Of a stretch of 64,000 bases of DNA, positions 21,611 through 31,340 are shown in pieces. Source of the DNA: Tetrapisispora phaffii CBS 4417 (taxonomy: Eukaryota; Ascomycota; Saccharomycetes; Saccharomycetales; Saccharomycetaceae); NCBI RefSeq assembly GCF_000236905.1, contig NC_016522.1, forward strand, positions 682,001 to 746,000, read 5' to 3'. Both the position numbers and the translations under genes were made by a program. Below the pieces are notes generated by a model. The model saw nothing but the letters and a program-made list of their open reading frames with translations. It searched no databases and was not told where the DNA came from. The stretch's first letter is position 1. The number at the start of each line of letters is the position of its first letter.

Positions 21611-22138
21611 ATGCAACACAAGACATATATTCCTCCATTGAACTTTTCACCAGTTGTCAGTACTGATGTATCTCTCTATCGGTCTGGTTATCCCATGCCA
21701 TTGAACTACTCATTTATCAAGGATAGATTAAATTTGAAGACGATCATATACGTTGGTGACAAGGAGGATTTAACCGATGAGTATTCTGAATTTTTGAAAG
21801 CAGAAGGGATTGAATTCTATCATGTTTTCATGGACTCTTGCAGAGATAAAAACATCAATTCACAAATTAATACAGTCTTGGAGATAATACTGGACATTGA
21901 TAACTATCCTATTCTCATACATTCCAACAAGGGTAAACACAGAGTCGGTATAATTGTTGGTATAATTCGTAAAGTTTTACAAGGATGGTCAACAGCAGGT
22001 ATATATCAAGAATATAGCATATTTTCAGGTGGTTTGAAAGGGGATGCAGATTTAGAGTTTATCACAATGTTTGAGACCCATATGAGCGTACGAAAGGACA
22101 AGATACCGAAATACGTTACTGATTCTTTAAATATATAA
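21611..22138 (+). CDS. OCA2: Oca2, atypical tyrosine-phosphatase-like protein
   Basis: A 175-residue member of the Oca/Siw14 plant-and-fungi atypical dual-specificity phosphatase family. The N-terminus (YIPPLNFSPVVSTDVSLYRS) and the segment LQGWSTAGIYQEYSIFSGG are nearly identical to S. cerevisiae Oca2 (197 residues). The phosphatase signature HCx5R reads H104-S-N-K-G-K-H-R111, so the catalytic cysteine is replaced by Ser105. The protein is therefore likely a non-catalytic partner in the Oca complex, as proposed for S. cerevisiae Oca2. The C-terminal tail is shorter than in S. cerevisiae. Its place beside the YNL058C-like gene and POR1 matches YNL058C-YNL056W-YNL055C. Confidence 0.95.
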   Translation: MQHKTYIPPLNFSPVVSTDVSLYRSGYPMPLNYSFIKDRLNLKTIIYVGDKEDLTDEYSEFLKAEGIEFYHVFMDSCRDKNINSQINTVLEIILDIDNYPILIHSNKGKHRVGIIVGIIRKVLQGWSTAGIYQEYSIFSGGLKGDADLEFITMFETHMSVRKDKIPKYVTDSLNI

Positions 22139-22311
22139 TGAATGAATAAGAGAAATGACTGAAAAAAACAACTCAATAACATAAAAGGAGTTAATAAATA
22201 TTGAATAGGAATATTTATTTTTGATTTTGAAGTAACAATGAAAACAAAGACATGCAAAGCTAGCCTTGTGTATATAAATTGTAAAAAGTAGCATAAATCA
22301 AACGATATTAT

Positions 22312-23169
22312 TTAAGTCGAGAATGATAAAGAACCACCGATTTTGTGGACTGGTTCATTCAAGTTTAGAGCGTTGAAAGAAGCACCAATACCTACATTAA
22401 TACCCTTTCTCAATTGTTGCTTGTATGCTAAAGCTAGAATACCAGTGTCTTGGATCTTTGCTTTAATTTGAGAGGATTCGTCTGGAATATATTTAGTTGC
22501 AAATTCAATGCTAGTGTTCTTGTGGTCTGGGATGTATTTGCATACGGTCGTAGCTTTAGCACCGATTTGTAAGACGTCTGAAACATTTTGGAATAACGAA
22601 ATAGTACTCAAATGTTTGTCAGTATAAGAGACACCGACGGTGTAGTCAGCTTGTTTGTAAGCTAAAGCTACTAGATAGCTTGATAGAGAACCTTGTGTGA
22701 TATCGTAACTCAATTGAGCACCACCGACTACACCATCACGAGCAATGGTGAAGTCACCAATAAAACTTGGTTTATTGATCAAGGTGAAGTTACCTCTAGC
22801 AGTCAAGAAATCTTGAGTGAAAGATAAATTCAATTTAGCATCCTTTGAGACATCTGGAACAATCGAGGTGATCAATTCAGTCTTTAAGCCCTTAGTCAAG
22901 ATATCATCGACTTCGATCTTAGTGGCAATGTTATCGCTGTTAGCAACAGATTGAGTTAATGATAAACCAGTGGATTTATCATTAAATTTGGTCTCAATAG
23001 TAGTAGATAAAGGAGAACCAGCTTTTTGTTGTTTAGTCTTAATATCGAACTTGACACCGTTCTTAGCAGTTGTAGAGATGTCCAAAGCTAATGGTTGACC
23101 ATGGTAATAGTCAGCATTGATTAAAGAATTGACATCTTTAGTGATATTGTTGAAAGTTGGTGGGGCCAT
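22312..23169 (-). CDS. POR1: Mitochondrial porin (VDAC) Por1
   Basis: A 285-residue voltage-dependent anion channel (S. cerevisiae Por1, 283 residues), the main metabolite pore of the outer mitochondrial membrane. The amphipathic N-terminal helix (MAPPTFNNITKDVNSLIN) precedes a region of alternating beta-strand pattern, and the protein ends with the beta-signal-like KIGGSLSFST. No targeting presequence is present, as usual. The ATG is at 23167-23169. POR1 is preferred over the ohnolog POR2 because of its closeness to Por1 and its position after OCA2. Confidence 0.96.
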   Translation of the reverse strand: MAPPTFNNITKDVNSLINADYYHGQPLALDISTTAKNGVKFDIKTKQQKAGSPLSTTIETKFNDKSTGLSLTQSVANSDNIATKIEVDDILTKGLKTELITSIVPDVSKDAKLNLSFTQDFLTARGNFTLINKPSFIGDFTIARDGVVGGAQLSYDITQGSLSSYLVALAYKQADYTVGVSYTDKHLSTISLFQNVSDVLQIGAKATTVCKYIPDHKNTSIEFATKYIPDESSQIKAKIQDTGILALAYKQQLRKGINVGIGASFNALNLNEPVHKIGGSLSFST

Positions 23170-24100
23170 ATTTACCTATATTTTATCTGTAGGGGGGTGA
23201 GTTGTGAGATTAACTGATAGTTATTTTGATTGTGTACAAATTAGTTGGTTCAAAATAACAAAAAAAATTGTGGTTGTTTAACAACAAGAAATAGGCCTTT
23301 AAGGAATCCTATATATATATATATATATATGATATATAAATACAAATTTAAGATACCAACTTAGGCAAAATAGCAGTTGCAACTCTGAATGACCACTAAG
23401 AACAAGAGAGAGATATTTAATTTGTGTTCATTACCCCCAGAAGGAAAGTAAAGACACCTTTGATTGCTGGAAATACAAAACAGCAAAACAACAAAACAAA
23501 TATAGTAGGCTACAGAGTAAAGAGATCCATCCAATTACCCTATTAAAATCCAGAAATCCAATTTCGAATAAGATGGGATTCAAGAAACGGATCAGATTCC
23601 TCTCTCTGCTGCTGTTGAAAGAAGTAAGAAGCAAACAAGAAATGACACAGTAAGAAGTGTTTGAGTTAGAAGTCAAAATACAACGTTCATTATGCACACA
23701 CGATCGTTTCTTACACCAGTAAGACACGGTTGTTGTGTTTATGATATTGTATAATTGTATAATTGTATGCCGTGTGTTGGATTGGGCTGGGTTGTTTTTC
23801 AAGATGGCAAACACCGCAAGGTCTTGTGACAACCCCAAAACAGTATGATTCTGTGGGTTATGCACATTTACCTCTTCAATTGGTCTCTGTGTTAACCAGA
23901 AGATCATTGTCATCGTCACCCATGAACTCAGTTTGATTTTGAAAAGTCGTTCCTCTTGTTAATTCTCAATTGGGTTAATCGCAACTGCATGTGTTCTCGG
24001 TGTTAAAAGGAAATAACAAGAACGCACAACATATACATAATAAACGATTTGACATGTGCTATGTTGTTCTCGTTGCACTTAAGCTGTGTATTGCATATAT

Positions 24101-24130
24101 ATGTATGTATTGTATGTATTGTATGTATGT
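24101..24130. repeat. TGTATGTAT tandem repeat
   Basis: About three imperfect 9-10-base units of TGTATGTAT(T) in the POR1-COG5 spacer. Confidence 0.7.
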
Positions 24131-24408
24131 GAAGGTAGATGGATAGATGCAAGTAAAAACACCTTTAGTTACTAGTCTGATATGAAGAGTGAGCCTTGTG
24201 CTGACATTTAAGACTCTCGAAATCTTGATTGTCGGGCAACAATTGGGTCCATGGTTGAATGTGTGTTATTACAGTTAAATCGGTATGTCTTATGGAGCAC
24301 TTTGCTGACAAACATGTGCATGTTTCTTATATACTATTACCTCTGATGATGATGTGTTAACATTGTAACGTCTTGTTGAAAATGGACGTGGATACTTCGA
24401 CTTTAGCA

Positions 24409-24415
24409 TTACCCG
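24409..24415. promoter_or_regulatory. Reb1 site (TTACCCG) upstream of COG5
   Basis: A perfect TTACCCG core about 150 bp before the COG5 ATG, a typical position for a nucleosome-clearing Reb1 site. Confidence 0.7.
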
Positions 24416-24567
24416 GACTGGAATTATTTGCTTATGATCTAACATTATAATTAAATATAAAAGTAAATATGTACACTATATTATATCATTATAATAATAA
24501 TAATTATATACAGACGTTGACTAGCTAACTAACTACAAAGGGGTGCAAACAATTTAACGCCGTAGAT

Positions 24568-25782
24568 ATGAGTTCAAGCACTGAGTATAATGATATAGAT
24601 GAGCAGTTGTTACACGAAAATTTTAGCGTCGTAGAGTTCTCAAATGATTTATTAACAACAGTCTCTTCTAATGATAGTTTATTCTTTCAATTACCATTGA
24701 AGAAGATGAATTATGAATTGGAGGAAATCGAAAAAAGAATAGAAAAGTTGATCAAAACATATTCAATGGATTTGGTTAATCAATTCTATAAGAAGAAAAA
24801 TGTCAATTCTGTTATGCAGAAGGAATTGCATTCCATTTTACATTATTTAAATATATCTTACAATAGATTGAATGATGATATTATATTGAAATATGACAAA
24901 ATTAAAAAATTACAAAATATATTGAACAAGATTCATCAAACTTCAAATCTTCTAAGGGATTCAATGATTTTTCTACATTTAGTTAATAAAATGATGAAAA
25001 TTAAATTGAATATGAATAATATTTTAGAATTATCAATTTTACAATCACAATTAAATTATATTTTATCAAATAATTTAAATTTAATCACTTTGAAACTAAT
25101 TAAAAAGTTGAAAAATGATATCTTAGTTAAAAATGAAAAAGAGTTAGTATCTTTCACGTCAATAAACATCATTAAAATGTTCAATGCAGATTCCACAACA
25201 GAAGTTGATTATTCAAGAAACTCAGAATTAGCAATTTTAATTCATTCCTTAGGTCTCATATCAAAAAATGACTTTGTTTCAAATATTAATAAAATACTCA
25301 ACGTTATAATATTATCAACAAGCCAATCCTTGTCTAAATCAATAAACTCAATTAAAATCTTACCATCTCTATTTGATAATACTATTTTACCAAATGCAAC
25401 AAAAATATATCAATTGGAAAACTTATTGAAATCCATACAACTAGAAAATGAGAATGGTACATTTTTCACAGAATTCATAAATTTACAGAGATCCAAACCA
25501 TTACAATCATCGTCATCAATTGCATTACGTAAAGCCAATAAATCATTGTTAGACATATATTGGTCTTCAGTGTCATCTTTGTATAAAAAGGATTTTGAAA
25601 TTACTATTAACAGAGGTGGTCCAGTTGGTAAGTCTCTGATAACGAACAAAAGTTTCATTATAGATACATTTAAGGATAAATTGTCCACTGAAATCACAAT
25701 TGATAAATCTGAATCTGTCAATTTCAGCAATTACATTGAAGTAATGTCCAATTCAATTGTAATTTTATCAAAAAAGAACTAA
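24568..25782 (+). CDS. COG5: COG complex subunit Cog5
   Basis: A 404-residue, largely helical protein, Lys/Asn/Leu-rich with heptad-like patterns in the first 150 residues. It fits Cog5 (403 residues in S. cerevisiae), a lobe B subunit of the conserved oligomeric Golgi tethering complex, which tethers retrograde vesicles at the Golgi. There is no short diagnostic motif. The call rests on length, helical character, strand, and position between POR1 (YNL055C) and YNL050C, exactly where YNL051W belongs. An alternative function is unlikely, but sequence recognition alone is weaker here than for its neighbours. Confidence 0.8.
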   Translation: MSSSTEYNDIDEQLLHENFSVVEFSNDLLTTVSSNDSLFFQLPLKKMNYELEEIEKRIEKLIKTYSMDLVNQFYKKKNVNSVMQKELHSILHYLNISYNRLNDDIILKYDKIKKLQNILNKIHQTSNLLRDSMIFLHLVNKMMKIKLNMNNILELSILQSQLNYILSNNLNLITLKLIKKLKNDILVKNEKELVSFTSINIIKMFNADSTTEVDYSRNSELAILIHSLGLISKNDFVSNINKILNVIILSTSQSLSKSINSIKILPSLFDNTILPNATKIYQLENLLKSIQLENENGTFFTEFINLQRSKPLQSSSSIALRKANKSLLDIYWSSVSSLYKKDFEITINRGGPVGKSLITNKSFIIDTFKDKLSTEITIDKSESVNFSNYIEVMSNSIVILSKKN

Positions 25783-25954
25783 TTTCTATAATTAAGATAA
25801 CTACTGTTAGGAAAGTAGTTTATAGAGTGTTTTGAAAATGTCTTTGTTGTAGGTATGTGTAATTTGTTAGTGAAAATGTATGAAATTATTTTATGCAGTT
25901 ATACATGTAGTAAGTATATATTTATATACCATCGATTTTGCTGTTATAGATTAT

Positions 25955-26818
25955 TCAGTTCTGAATTATGGTTGCAGCAGCATCTTTTAATGGATTCAAC
26001 GTTTCCTTCTTTTTATTCTTCTTACCACCACGTTTATTAAACATCTTCTTCTTTTCCTTTTTCAGTGTCTTCAGTAGCTGTTCACGTTCTTTAATCTTTT
26101 CCTTTGCCAACTTTTTAGCAACCCTTTGTTTCTTACCTGGTCTTCGTTTCCTTAGTATGTTTGCTCTCTCATTTAATTCATTTATCTTTTTATTATAATC
26201 CTCAAGAACAATAATTTTATGTTTCTTCCCTGGTCTATTAATATTTATAGCTTTATCTTCGAATATAGCATCAAATTCTATAGCACTTTTCTCAAAATTT
26301 CGTTTGTCATCTTCTGTATATGTTGCAAAGTAATAAGAATCAGGTCTTTCCGTATTTGTAATTTCAGGTGACGGTTCTCTTAAAGAAATTTTCATCAGTT
26401 TAACTTCTGATCCTCCTCTACCCGCAATGTCTTCTGAATTTGTCTCTACCTGGTCAACATTACTGATGGGGAAAGAAGCTCCAAATGAGAATAGTGGGAA
26501 ATCAAATTCATCGTGAACCTGATTATTTTCTTCATCATCATTTTCATTATTACTATCTCCCTTATTACTATCTTCCTTATTATTTATATTGTCAACTTCA
26601 ACTATTTCAAAGATTGGTTCTGCTAAAATTACTCTATTATTGCCTTCTAATGATTCATCATCTATTGTAGAAAAGGGTTCATCATATAGATCTTTTCTCG
26701 ATACTCTAGATTTATTATATTTCGTAAAATAAATATGTTAGTAAAATTGTTTGATGATGACACTGCGTTTATTTATCCTGGAAAATACAATGTTTACATA
26801 CATTTTCAGATGATTCAT
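25955..26818 (-). CDS. YNL050C homolog, spliced gene of unknown function
   Basis: Two exons on the minus strand: 26802-26818 (17 bases, starting with the ATG at 26816-26818) and 25955-26705. A 96-base intron (26706-26801) has GTATGT at its 5' end, the branch sequence TACTAAC at 26737-26743, and a TAG acceptor 32 bases past the branch A. Splicing gives a 255-residue protein beginning MNHLKIVSRKDLYDEPF. It has an acidic middle, the motif DEFDFPLFSFGAS, and a very Lys/Arg-rich C-terminus (GKKQRVAKKLAKEKIKE, then KRGGKKNKKK). S. cerevisiae YNL050C is likewise a spliced gene of unknown role. The basic tail and a PAC motif upstream (26930-26937) suggest a nucleolar or ribosome-biogenesis link; that is inference. 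An unspliced reading would start 140 codons too late. Confidence 0.88.
26706..26801 (-). other. Spliceosomal intron of the YNL050C homolog
   Basis: Consensus GTATGT donor at 26796-26801, perfect TACTAAC branch site at 26737-26743, and TAG acceptor at 26706-26708. It interrupts a codon after its second base. Confidence 0.9.
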
Positions 26819-27165
26819 TGTTGGTAGTAGTTATCACTGATATAATTCTATTTGTAAAATATGTATCTAGACAGCTATCCATTCTTAACTTTAAAACGAA
26901 TCATTTTTCGTTCTTAAATACAATTGAAGCTCATCGCAAAATATTTTAATCGTTGAATTTTCAGTGACGGAAAAAAATATTACAGAGTGAGAAGAAATAA
27001 TATAAATATCATTCCTGAAGGTAATATAATAATAGTTTAATTTATATTTATATGCTTTATTTTATTGTTTTATAAATTGTAATTTACAGAATTTATCTTT
27101 ATTTATTTATTGTAATCATATTTATCACAAAAACAGTTCTTATTTTGAGATTAAGCTAATTAAAA
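26819..27165. other. Spacer between YNL050C homolog and SEC24
   Basis: A 347-bp AT-rich spacer. It contains the promoter of the YNL050C homolog, with a PAC motif, and the 3' end region of SEC24. No other gene was seen. Confidence 0.7.
26930..26937. promoter_or_regulatory. PAC motif (CTCATCGC) upstream of YNL050C homolog
   Basis: Exact CTCATCGC, about 112 bp before the first exon of the spliced gene. No good RRPE accompanies it. Confidence 0.75.
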
Positions 27166-30078
27166 TTATTTACTAATTCTTGATTTCATGTTTTGCAAAA
27201 ATTCACGGTAACTTTCACTGTTTAAGACTTTATCTTCAACTAAAGCACTTGTAGCCCATAATCTTAATGTAGCCACTTCTCTGGCGGAGGCGTGATTGAC
27301 CGGTTCGCTTAAAGAAGCACCTCTAACAATGTAAAGAGTTTGGTATGTAACAATGTCATCATGTTCTCTGATCTTCGCAATAATGTTTCTAACTCTTTCA
27401 TTAAATTCAGAGTTTTCAAGGACTGGTAACTCTTGCTTACCAATAGGAACTTGAATAATGTCATTAATACCAAATACATCTGCAACTAATTCAGGAACGG
27501 CATCACCACCAATCCACAAGAATAGCTCATTACCGTTATCAATGATGTACAAACCATATCTCTCAAATATGGTAGCACTGGCGTTAATTGGTTGTGGTAA
27601 GACTATTTGTCCGTTTTCATCTGGTAAACCAGCTTCATCAACCATATCATGTAACGAATATACTCTGGCATATATATTTTTTATCAAGTATTTCAATGGC
27701 ATAGATTCAATGTTGTTTAATGCGATAGCTCTGTGATCACTTGGAACAATACCTTGTCTAAATGCCATATGTTTACTTAAAGAATGCATTAGTAATGGGA
27801 ACATTCTCAAGTTTGCACATAATCTTAATGGAGCACCACCTGCAGTATTTGATACTACCATATCCTTTTTGTAAACGGCCAAAATTTCTTGAACTGACTT
27901 GCTCAAGAATAATCTAGCATCTTCCAAACTTGAATTCAAAGCTTTCTCGACTGCTTTGTCGGCAAAGTAGTTGGTCATTGCCAGTTGATCGGCAGAAGCA
28001 TAGACTTCTAATAAGGAGTCAGTAGTTGGTAAGGCTAATGTAATAACCCTGATTCTACGTTGGCCAGTATTAGCTGATAATAACACAGCTACTTGAACAA
28101 AACAGTATTCTGTAGTAATTGGTTCATCAACATTAAATTCATAAACATATGATTGATCTCTTGGCATTGTAGAAAATGAACATAAATCTGAGGATCTGTT
28201 GAAGAAATGACCATAAAATGAAGTCATTCTTAGACCGGTACTACCACGAGCTCTCATGACAGTTTCCATTGATAAGTCCATGGATAAGTGCTTAGAAAAT
28301 TCTTTTGTGAATTTAGTAACATCAGCCATATGAGCAGCAGAGAAACCTGGGTAAAAATGTGTTTGACCAGAAGTGAAACGAGTTAAGTTTGTTAATGTAG
28401 CAACGTCCATATATTCTTCAGAAGCCAAAAACAAATCTACAGTGACTTGTGATTTAGAACAGTCAATAGCAAATGTTTTGTAGAAAGCATCCTGACAGGA
28501 TAGCAATTGAGAAGATTCTTTGTTGGTATTGACAACACCGGCTTCATTTCTTTTAGATAACTTACCTACACCGATGTTTGGTAAGGTAGATGAAATAACA
28601 ATGATCTTACCACCAATACCTGAAATTAAATTAAATACCGATTTTAAACTTGGACCCAATGCAAATTTGTTCATTACATTGAATTTGAAAATCTCTGGAA
28701 TCATATTTAATAGTTTTTCAATATTATTTCTACGGTCTATTAGAGGAATTAACATTGAGGTTGGTTTTGGTAAGAAAGCTTCTTCTAAGTCACCAATGTC
28801 CATCATCTTAATTTGATCAGAAACTTCATCAGCAGGAATTGAGAAATAATGAATAGAATTATCGACACATACAATGGAAATTCTTGTTCTTTCATCACGA
28901 TTTGGAATGCTATCCAAAGTTTCTAGAATAGTTCTAGTTGCAGTAGCCAATAAACCGTTCTTAATTGCGTTTTGTGAAACATCTAAGATGAAAGAGTAAA
29001 CAGCTGGTGGTGGCTGCCTCAAAGCGTATTCCTTTGGAGCTATGTATTCCATGACAGCATGTTTAACTTCATTTCTTTCATATCTATTAGATGGAGCACC
29101 GCCACCCATAGTTTGATCGAATAACATTGGCACATCATTAGCCAAACGACAAAAGTTACATCTCCATTTTCTGTTTTGATCGGTGAAAGTGACGAATGGA
29201 TTCATGTATGATCTGCAACGTCTACAACGAACAATCAAACCATCTTCATTTAATGGAGGAGCCTCGGTGTCGTCATTTAAGAATTGATAAGGTCTAATGA
29301 CTAAAGCTAATGGTAATTTAGATTTTTTCAATAGAGAACTATTCTTTGGAATTGCATTTAGAGTGGATCTAACATAAGCTGGAGGGGTATTAGCTGTCTC
29401 GGATGGGACCAACATTTTGTCCGCAGGAACCATTAATGGAGGTGGCGGTAAGGACAAATCGGTAATTGGAGGAGGCAAGTCGACTAACAAGTCGATTGGA
29501 TACAATTGGTTCATTGGTTTATTAGTTTTTGAATAATTCAATTGTTGATTTTGATTTTGTCCGTAGTTGCTTTGTTGTGGCAAACCGCCTGCAACAGCAC
29601 CAGCTCCAGCGCCGCCACCCATTTGTTGTTGTTGCTGTTGTTGTTGATATGCCATACTTGGGTCGCTAGTTGGTACATTATGCAATTGCATATTGCTCAT
29701 TACAGTGGCAGCTTGGTCGATTTGATAATTCAACTGTTGTTGAGCTGGAGTGAAAACCCTAGCTTGTTGAGGTTGTCCTTGTTGTCCCTGTAGAGGTTGC
29801 ATAGATTGCCCTTGTAGTTGCCCTTGTTGACCTTGCGATGGGTCAAAACCTTGTTGCATGTACTGCTGTTGACCTTGTTGTTGGATATGATGGTCTTGAC
29901 CTAGTTGTTGATCATAAATTTGTGCATTGGGATCATTTGGGAAACCCATTTGACCTTGAATATTAGCATTAATATTACCTACATCACCACCCAAGAAGTT
30001 TTGAGTACCTTGCTGAATATAATTGCTATCCTGAGAATAGCCCACCATGGACGGATAGACACGCTTCTTATGAGACAT
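27166..30078 (-). CDS. SEC24: COPII cargo adaptor Sec24
   Basis: A 970-residue COPII coat subunit (S. cerevisiae Sec24 926, Sfb2 876). It pairs with Sec23 and recruits cargo into ER exit vesicles. The N-terminal 190 residues are Gln-rich and disordered. Conserved parts follow: NQLYPIDLLVDLPPPITDLS; a zinc finger with Cys285, 288, 307 and 310; the trunk and helical domains; and a C-terminal gelsolin-like domain (YIIDNGNELFLWIGGD). The start MSHKKRVYP matches Sec24. Sec24 is preferred over the ohnolog Sfb2 because the next genes (YIL108W, PFK26, SLM1) are those of the SEC24 locus. In S. cerevisiae the preceding genes (COG5, YNL050C) neighbour SFB2, so both tracks meet here. Confidence 0.96.
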   Translation of the reverse strand: MSHKKRVYPSMVGYSQDSNYIQQGTQNFLGGDVGNINANIQGQMGFPNDPNAQIYDQQLGQDHHIQQQGQQQYMQQGFDPSQGQQGQLQGQSMQPLQGQQGQPQQARVFTPAQQQLNYQIDQAATVMSNMQLHNVPTSDPSMAYQQQQQQQQMGGGAGAGAVAGGLPQQSNYGQNQNQQLNYSKTNKPMNQLYPIDLLVDLPPPITDLSLPPPPLMVPADKMLVPSETANTPPAYVRSTLNAIPKNSSLLKKSKLPLALVIRPYQFLNDDTEAPPLNEDGLIVRCRRCRSYMNPFVTFTDQNRKWRCNFCRLANDVPMLFDQTMGGGAPSNRYERNEVKHAVMEYIAPKEYALRQPPPAVYSFILDVSQNAIKNGLLATATRTILETLDSIPNRDERTRISIVCVDNSIHYFSIPADEVSDQIKMMDIGDLEEAFLPKPTSMLIPLIDRRNNIEKLLNMIPEIFKFNVMNKFALGPSLKSVFNLISGIGGKIIVISSTLPNIGVGKLSKRNEAGVVNTNKESSQLLSCQDAFYKTFAIDCSKSQVTVDLFLASEEYMDVATLTNLTRFTSGQTHFYPGFSAAHMADVTKFTKEFSKHLSMDLSMETVMRARGSTGLRMTSFYGHFFNRSSDLCSFSTMPRDQSYVYEFNVDEPITTEYCFVQVAVLLSANTGQRRIRVITLALPTTDSLLEVYASADQLAMTNYFADKAVEKALNSSLEDARLFLSKSVQEILAVYKKDMVVSNTAGGAPLRLCANLRMFPLLMHSLSKHMAFRQGIVPSDHRAIALNNIESMPLKYLIKNIYARVYSLHDMVDEAGLPDENGQIVLPQPINASATIFERYGLYIIDNGNELFLWIGGDAVPELVADVFGINDIIQVPIGKQELPVLENSEFNERVRNIIAKIREHDDIVTYQTLYIVRGASLSEPVNHASAREVATLRLWATSALVEDKVLNSESYREFLQNMKSRISK

Positions 30079-30365
30079 ACGGATTCCTGGTTATTTTTTG
30101 TTTGTTTTAGTATAACTTTATGGCTTCTATTACAAATTCAATTCACAACCAGTATCAATTGAACCAGTTTAAAATATAATAGTGGATTACACGGATCTCT
30201 TAATTAACAATTAACGGTGAATTAATTATATATATTATTTGAAAAGAATTTGGAATATCAAAGGATTCTTTAAAGTAAACTTTGAATAAAATAATATTAT
30301 AAATATATATACATGCAGAGAAGGCTCGAATTGAACTGAATTATGTAAATATAGATGTTATTGTT

Positions 30366-30438
30366 AAAAAATAAAATATAATAAAATGTAATAAAATGTG
30401 ATAGAATGAAATAAAATAATATAAAATAAAATAAAATA
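30366..30438. repeat. Degenerate ATAAA(AT) low-complexity repeat
   Basis: Repeated AATAAAAT/GTAATAAAAT-type pentamer and decamer units, A-rich on the plus strand. Confidence 0.75.
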
Positions 30439-30625
30439 CGAATTGTTTAGAAATAATATTGTGTTATTTTCCAATTTACAGTGTGGGATAATAGAATACA
30501 ATATCTGTAACTACAACTATATACATAGATAATATTATCCGAGTATCTTGTGTGGTGCTTATTCCTTACTACTAAGATAATTTAAAACAAAGCAGGAAAC
30601 TTCGTTGAAAAGAGAGAGATAGAGT

Positions 30626-30869
30626 CGGGTAACATGGCGAAACACCGTTACTTTCTGGTGGGATCTCAGGTTTAAGGCCGGGTACCGTTGATTTTGACTT
30701 GAGATACATCGGGGGAAAAGGAGAGAGACCCGGGGCGAGAGCGTTTGTCATTACCCTGGCCAGCGAGTTGGTATTACCCAGACTCGCTTGTGAAAGGAAT
30801 GTGACACGTTGCCAAGCTGGTTACCTGTTGGCAGGAGAGCGGGTAAATTGCCTGTGTTTAGGCGGGTAA
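30626..30869. promoter_or_regulatory. Cluster of Reb1 cores in a GC-rich patch
   Basis: Three perfect CGGGTAA cores at 30626-30632, 30840-30846 and 30863-30869. Two near-sites are TTACCCT at 30751-30757 and TTACCCA at 30774-30780. The patch is much richer in GC than its surroundings and lies midway between two divergent genes. Confidence 0.7.
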
Positions 30870-31073
30870 ATGTTTCATTGGGTCATATGCACTGCATATG
30901 TATAGATAATATTAATGAAATGCATGTCTATTGGCAAACATCAGTAATCGCCACTACTATTTGCTGTGTCTTCTTGTTTGGTTATTATCAGCAGCATTTG
31001 TTTCTTCTCCGTAGACATCTTTTTGGGCTGTATATGCTTAGATTCTGTGTCCAGATGTGGTATACGCTGAGGT

Positions 31074-31164
31074 AACCCTAGGGCTGTTTGGTTATAATAG
31101 GGTTGATATTGGGAAATACAGAATCTGAAAAGGAATCTTGTTCCAGATTCCGACAAACCCTAAA
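31074..31164. promoter_or_regulatory. Three Tbf1-type sites upstream of the YIL108W homolog
   Basis: AACCCTA at 31074-31080, TAGGGTT at 31098-31104, and AAACCCTAAA at 31155-31164. They match the TTAGGG-like Tbf1 recognition sequence and lie 180-270 bp before the ATG. Confidence 0.65.
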
Positions 31165-31340
31165 TTTCACTTATAATGGAGAGTGAAAAAAAATAACAGT
31201 AAGAAGCAATGGGCTAACTAGGAAATAGGGTACTCAAATATATACTTCTCACTATATAAAATCGTCTGTTAGTATTAGTCGATGTGCATATCGGAGTCCT
31301 TGACTGATACACTAACTGGATACAGAAAACTTTCAAGATA

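Larger units (their letters stand above)
23170..24567. other. Divergent POR1-COG5 intergenic region
   Basis: A 1.4-kb spacer with an AT run at about 23311-23330, a tandem TGTATGTAT repeat at 24101-24130, and a Reb1 site near COG5. A frame of 162 codons on the minus strand (23431-23919) starts with GTG and is not credible. VAC7, MSG5/SDP1 and COX5 would lie here in the ancestral order, and none is present. Confidence 0.6.
30079..31340. other. Divergent SEC24-YIL108W promoter region
   Basis: A 1.26-kb spacer. It contains an AT-rich ATAAA-type repeat block near SEC24, a strikingly GC-richer patch with several Reb1 cores (30626-30869), and three Tbf1-type sites (31074-31164) near the YIL108W homolog. 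No gene was recognised. Confidence 0.65.

Noticed and set aside
23431..23919. 162-codon open frame on the minus strand in the POR1-COG5 spacer
   Set aside because: It starts with GTG rather than ATG, has no recognisable family or domain, and is composed like random AT-rich DNA.
30809..31156. Overlapping frames at 30809-31075 (plus) and 30941-31156 (minus)
   Set aside because: They overlap on opposite strands inside the Reb1/Tbf1 promoter patch and show no protein-like conservation.
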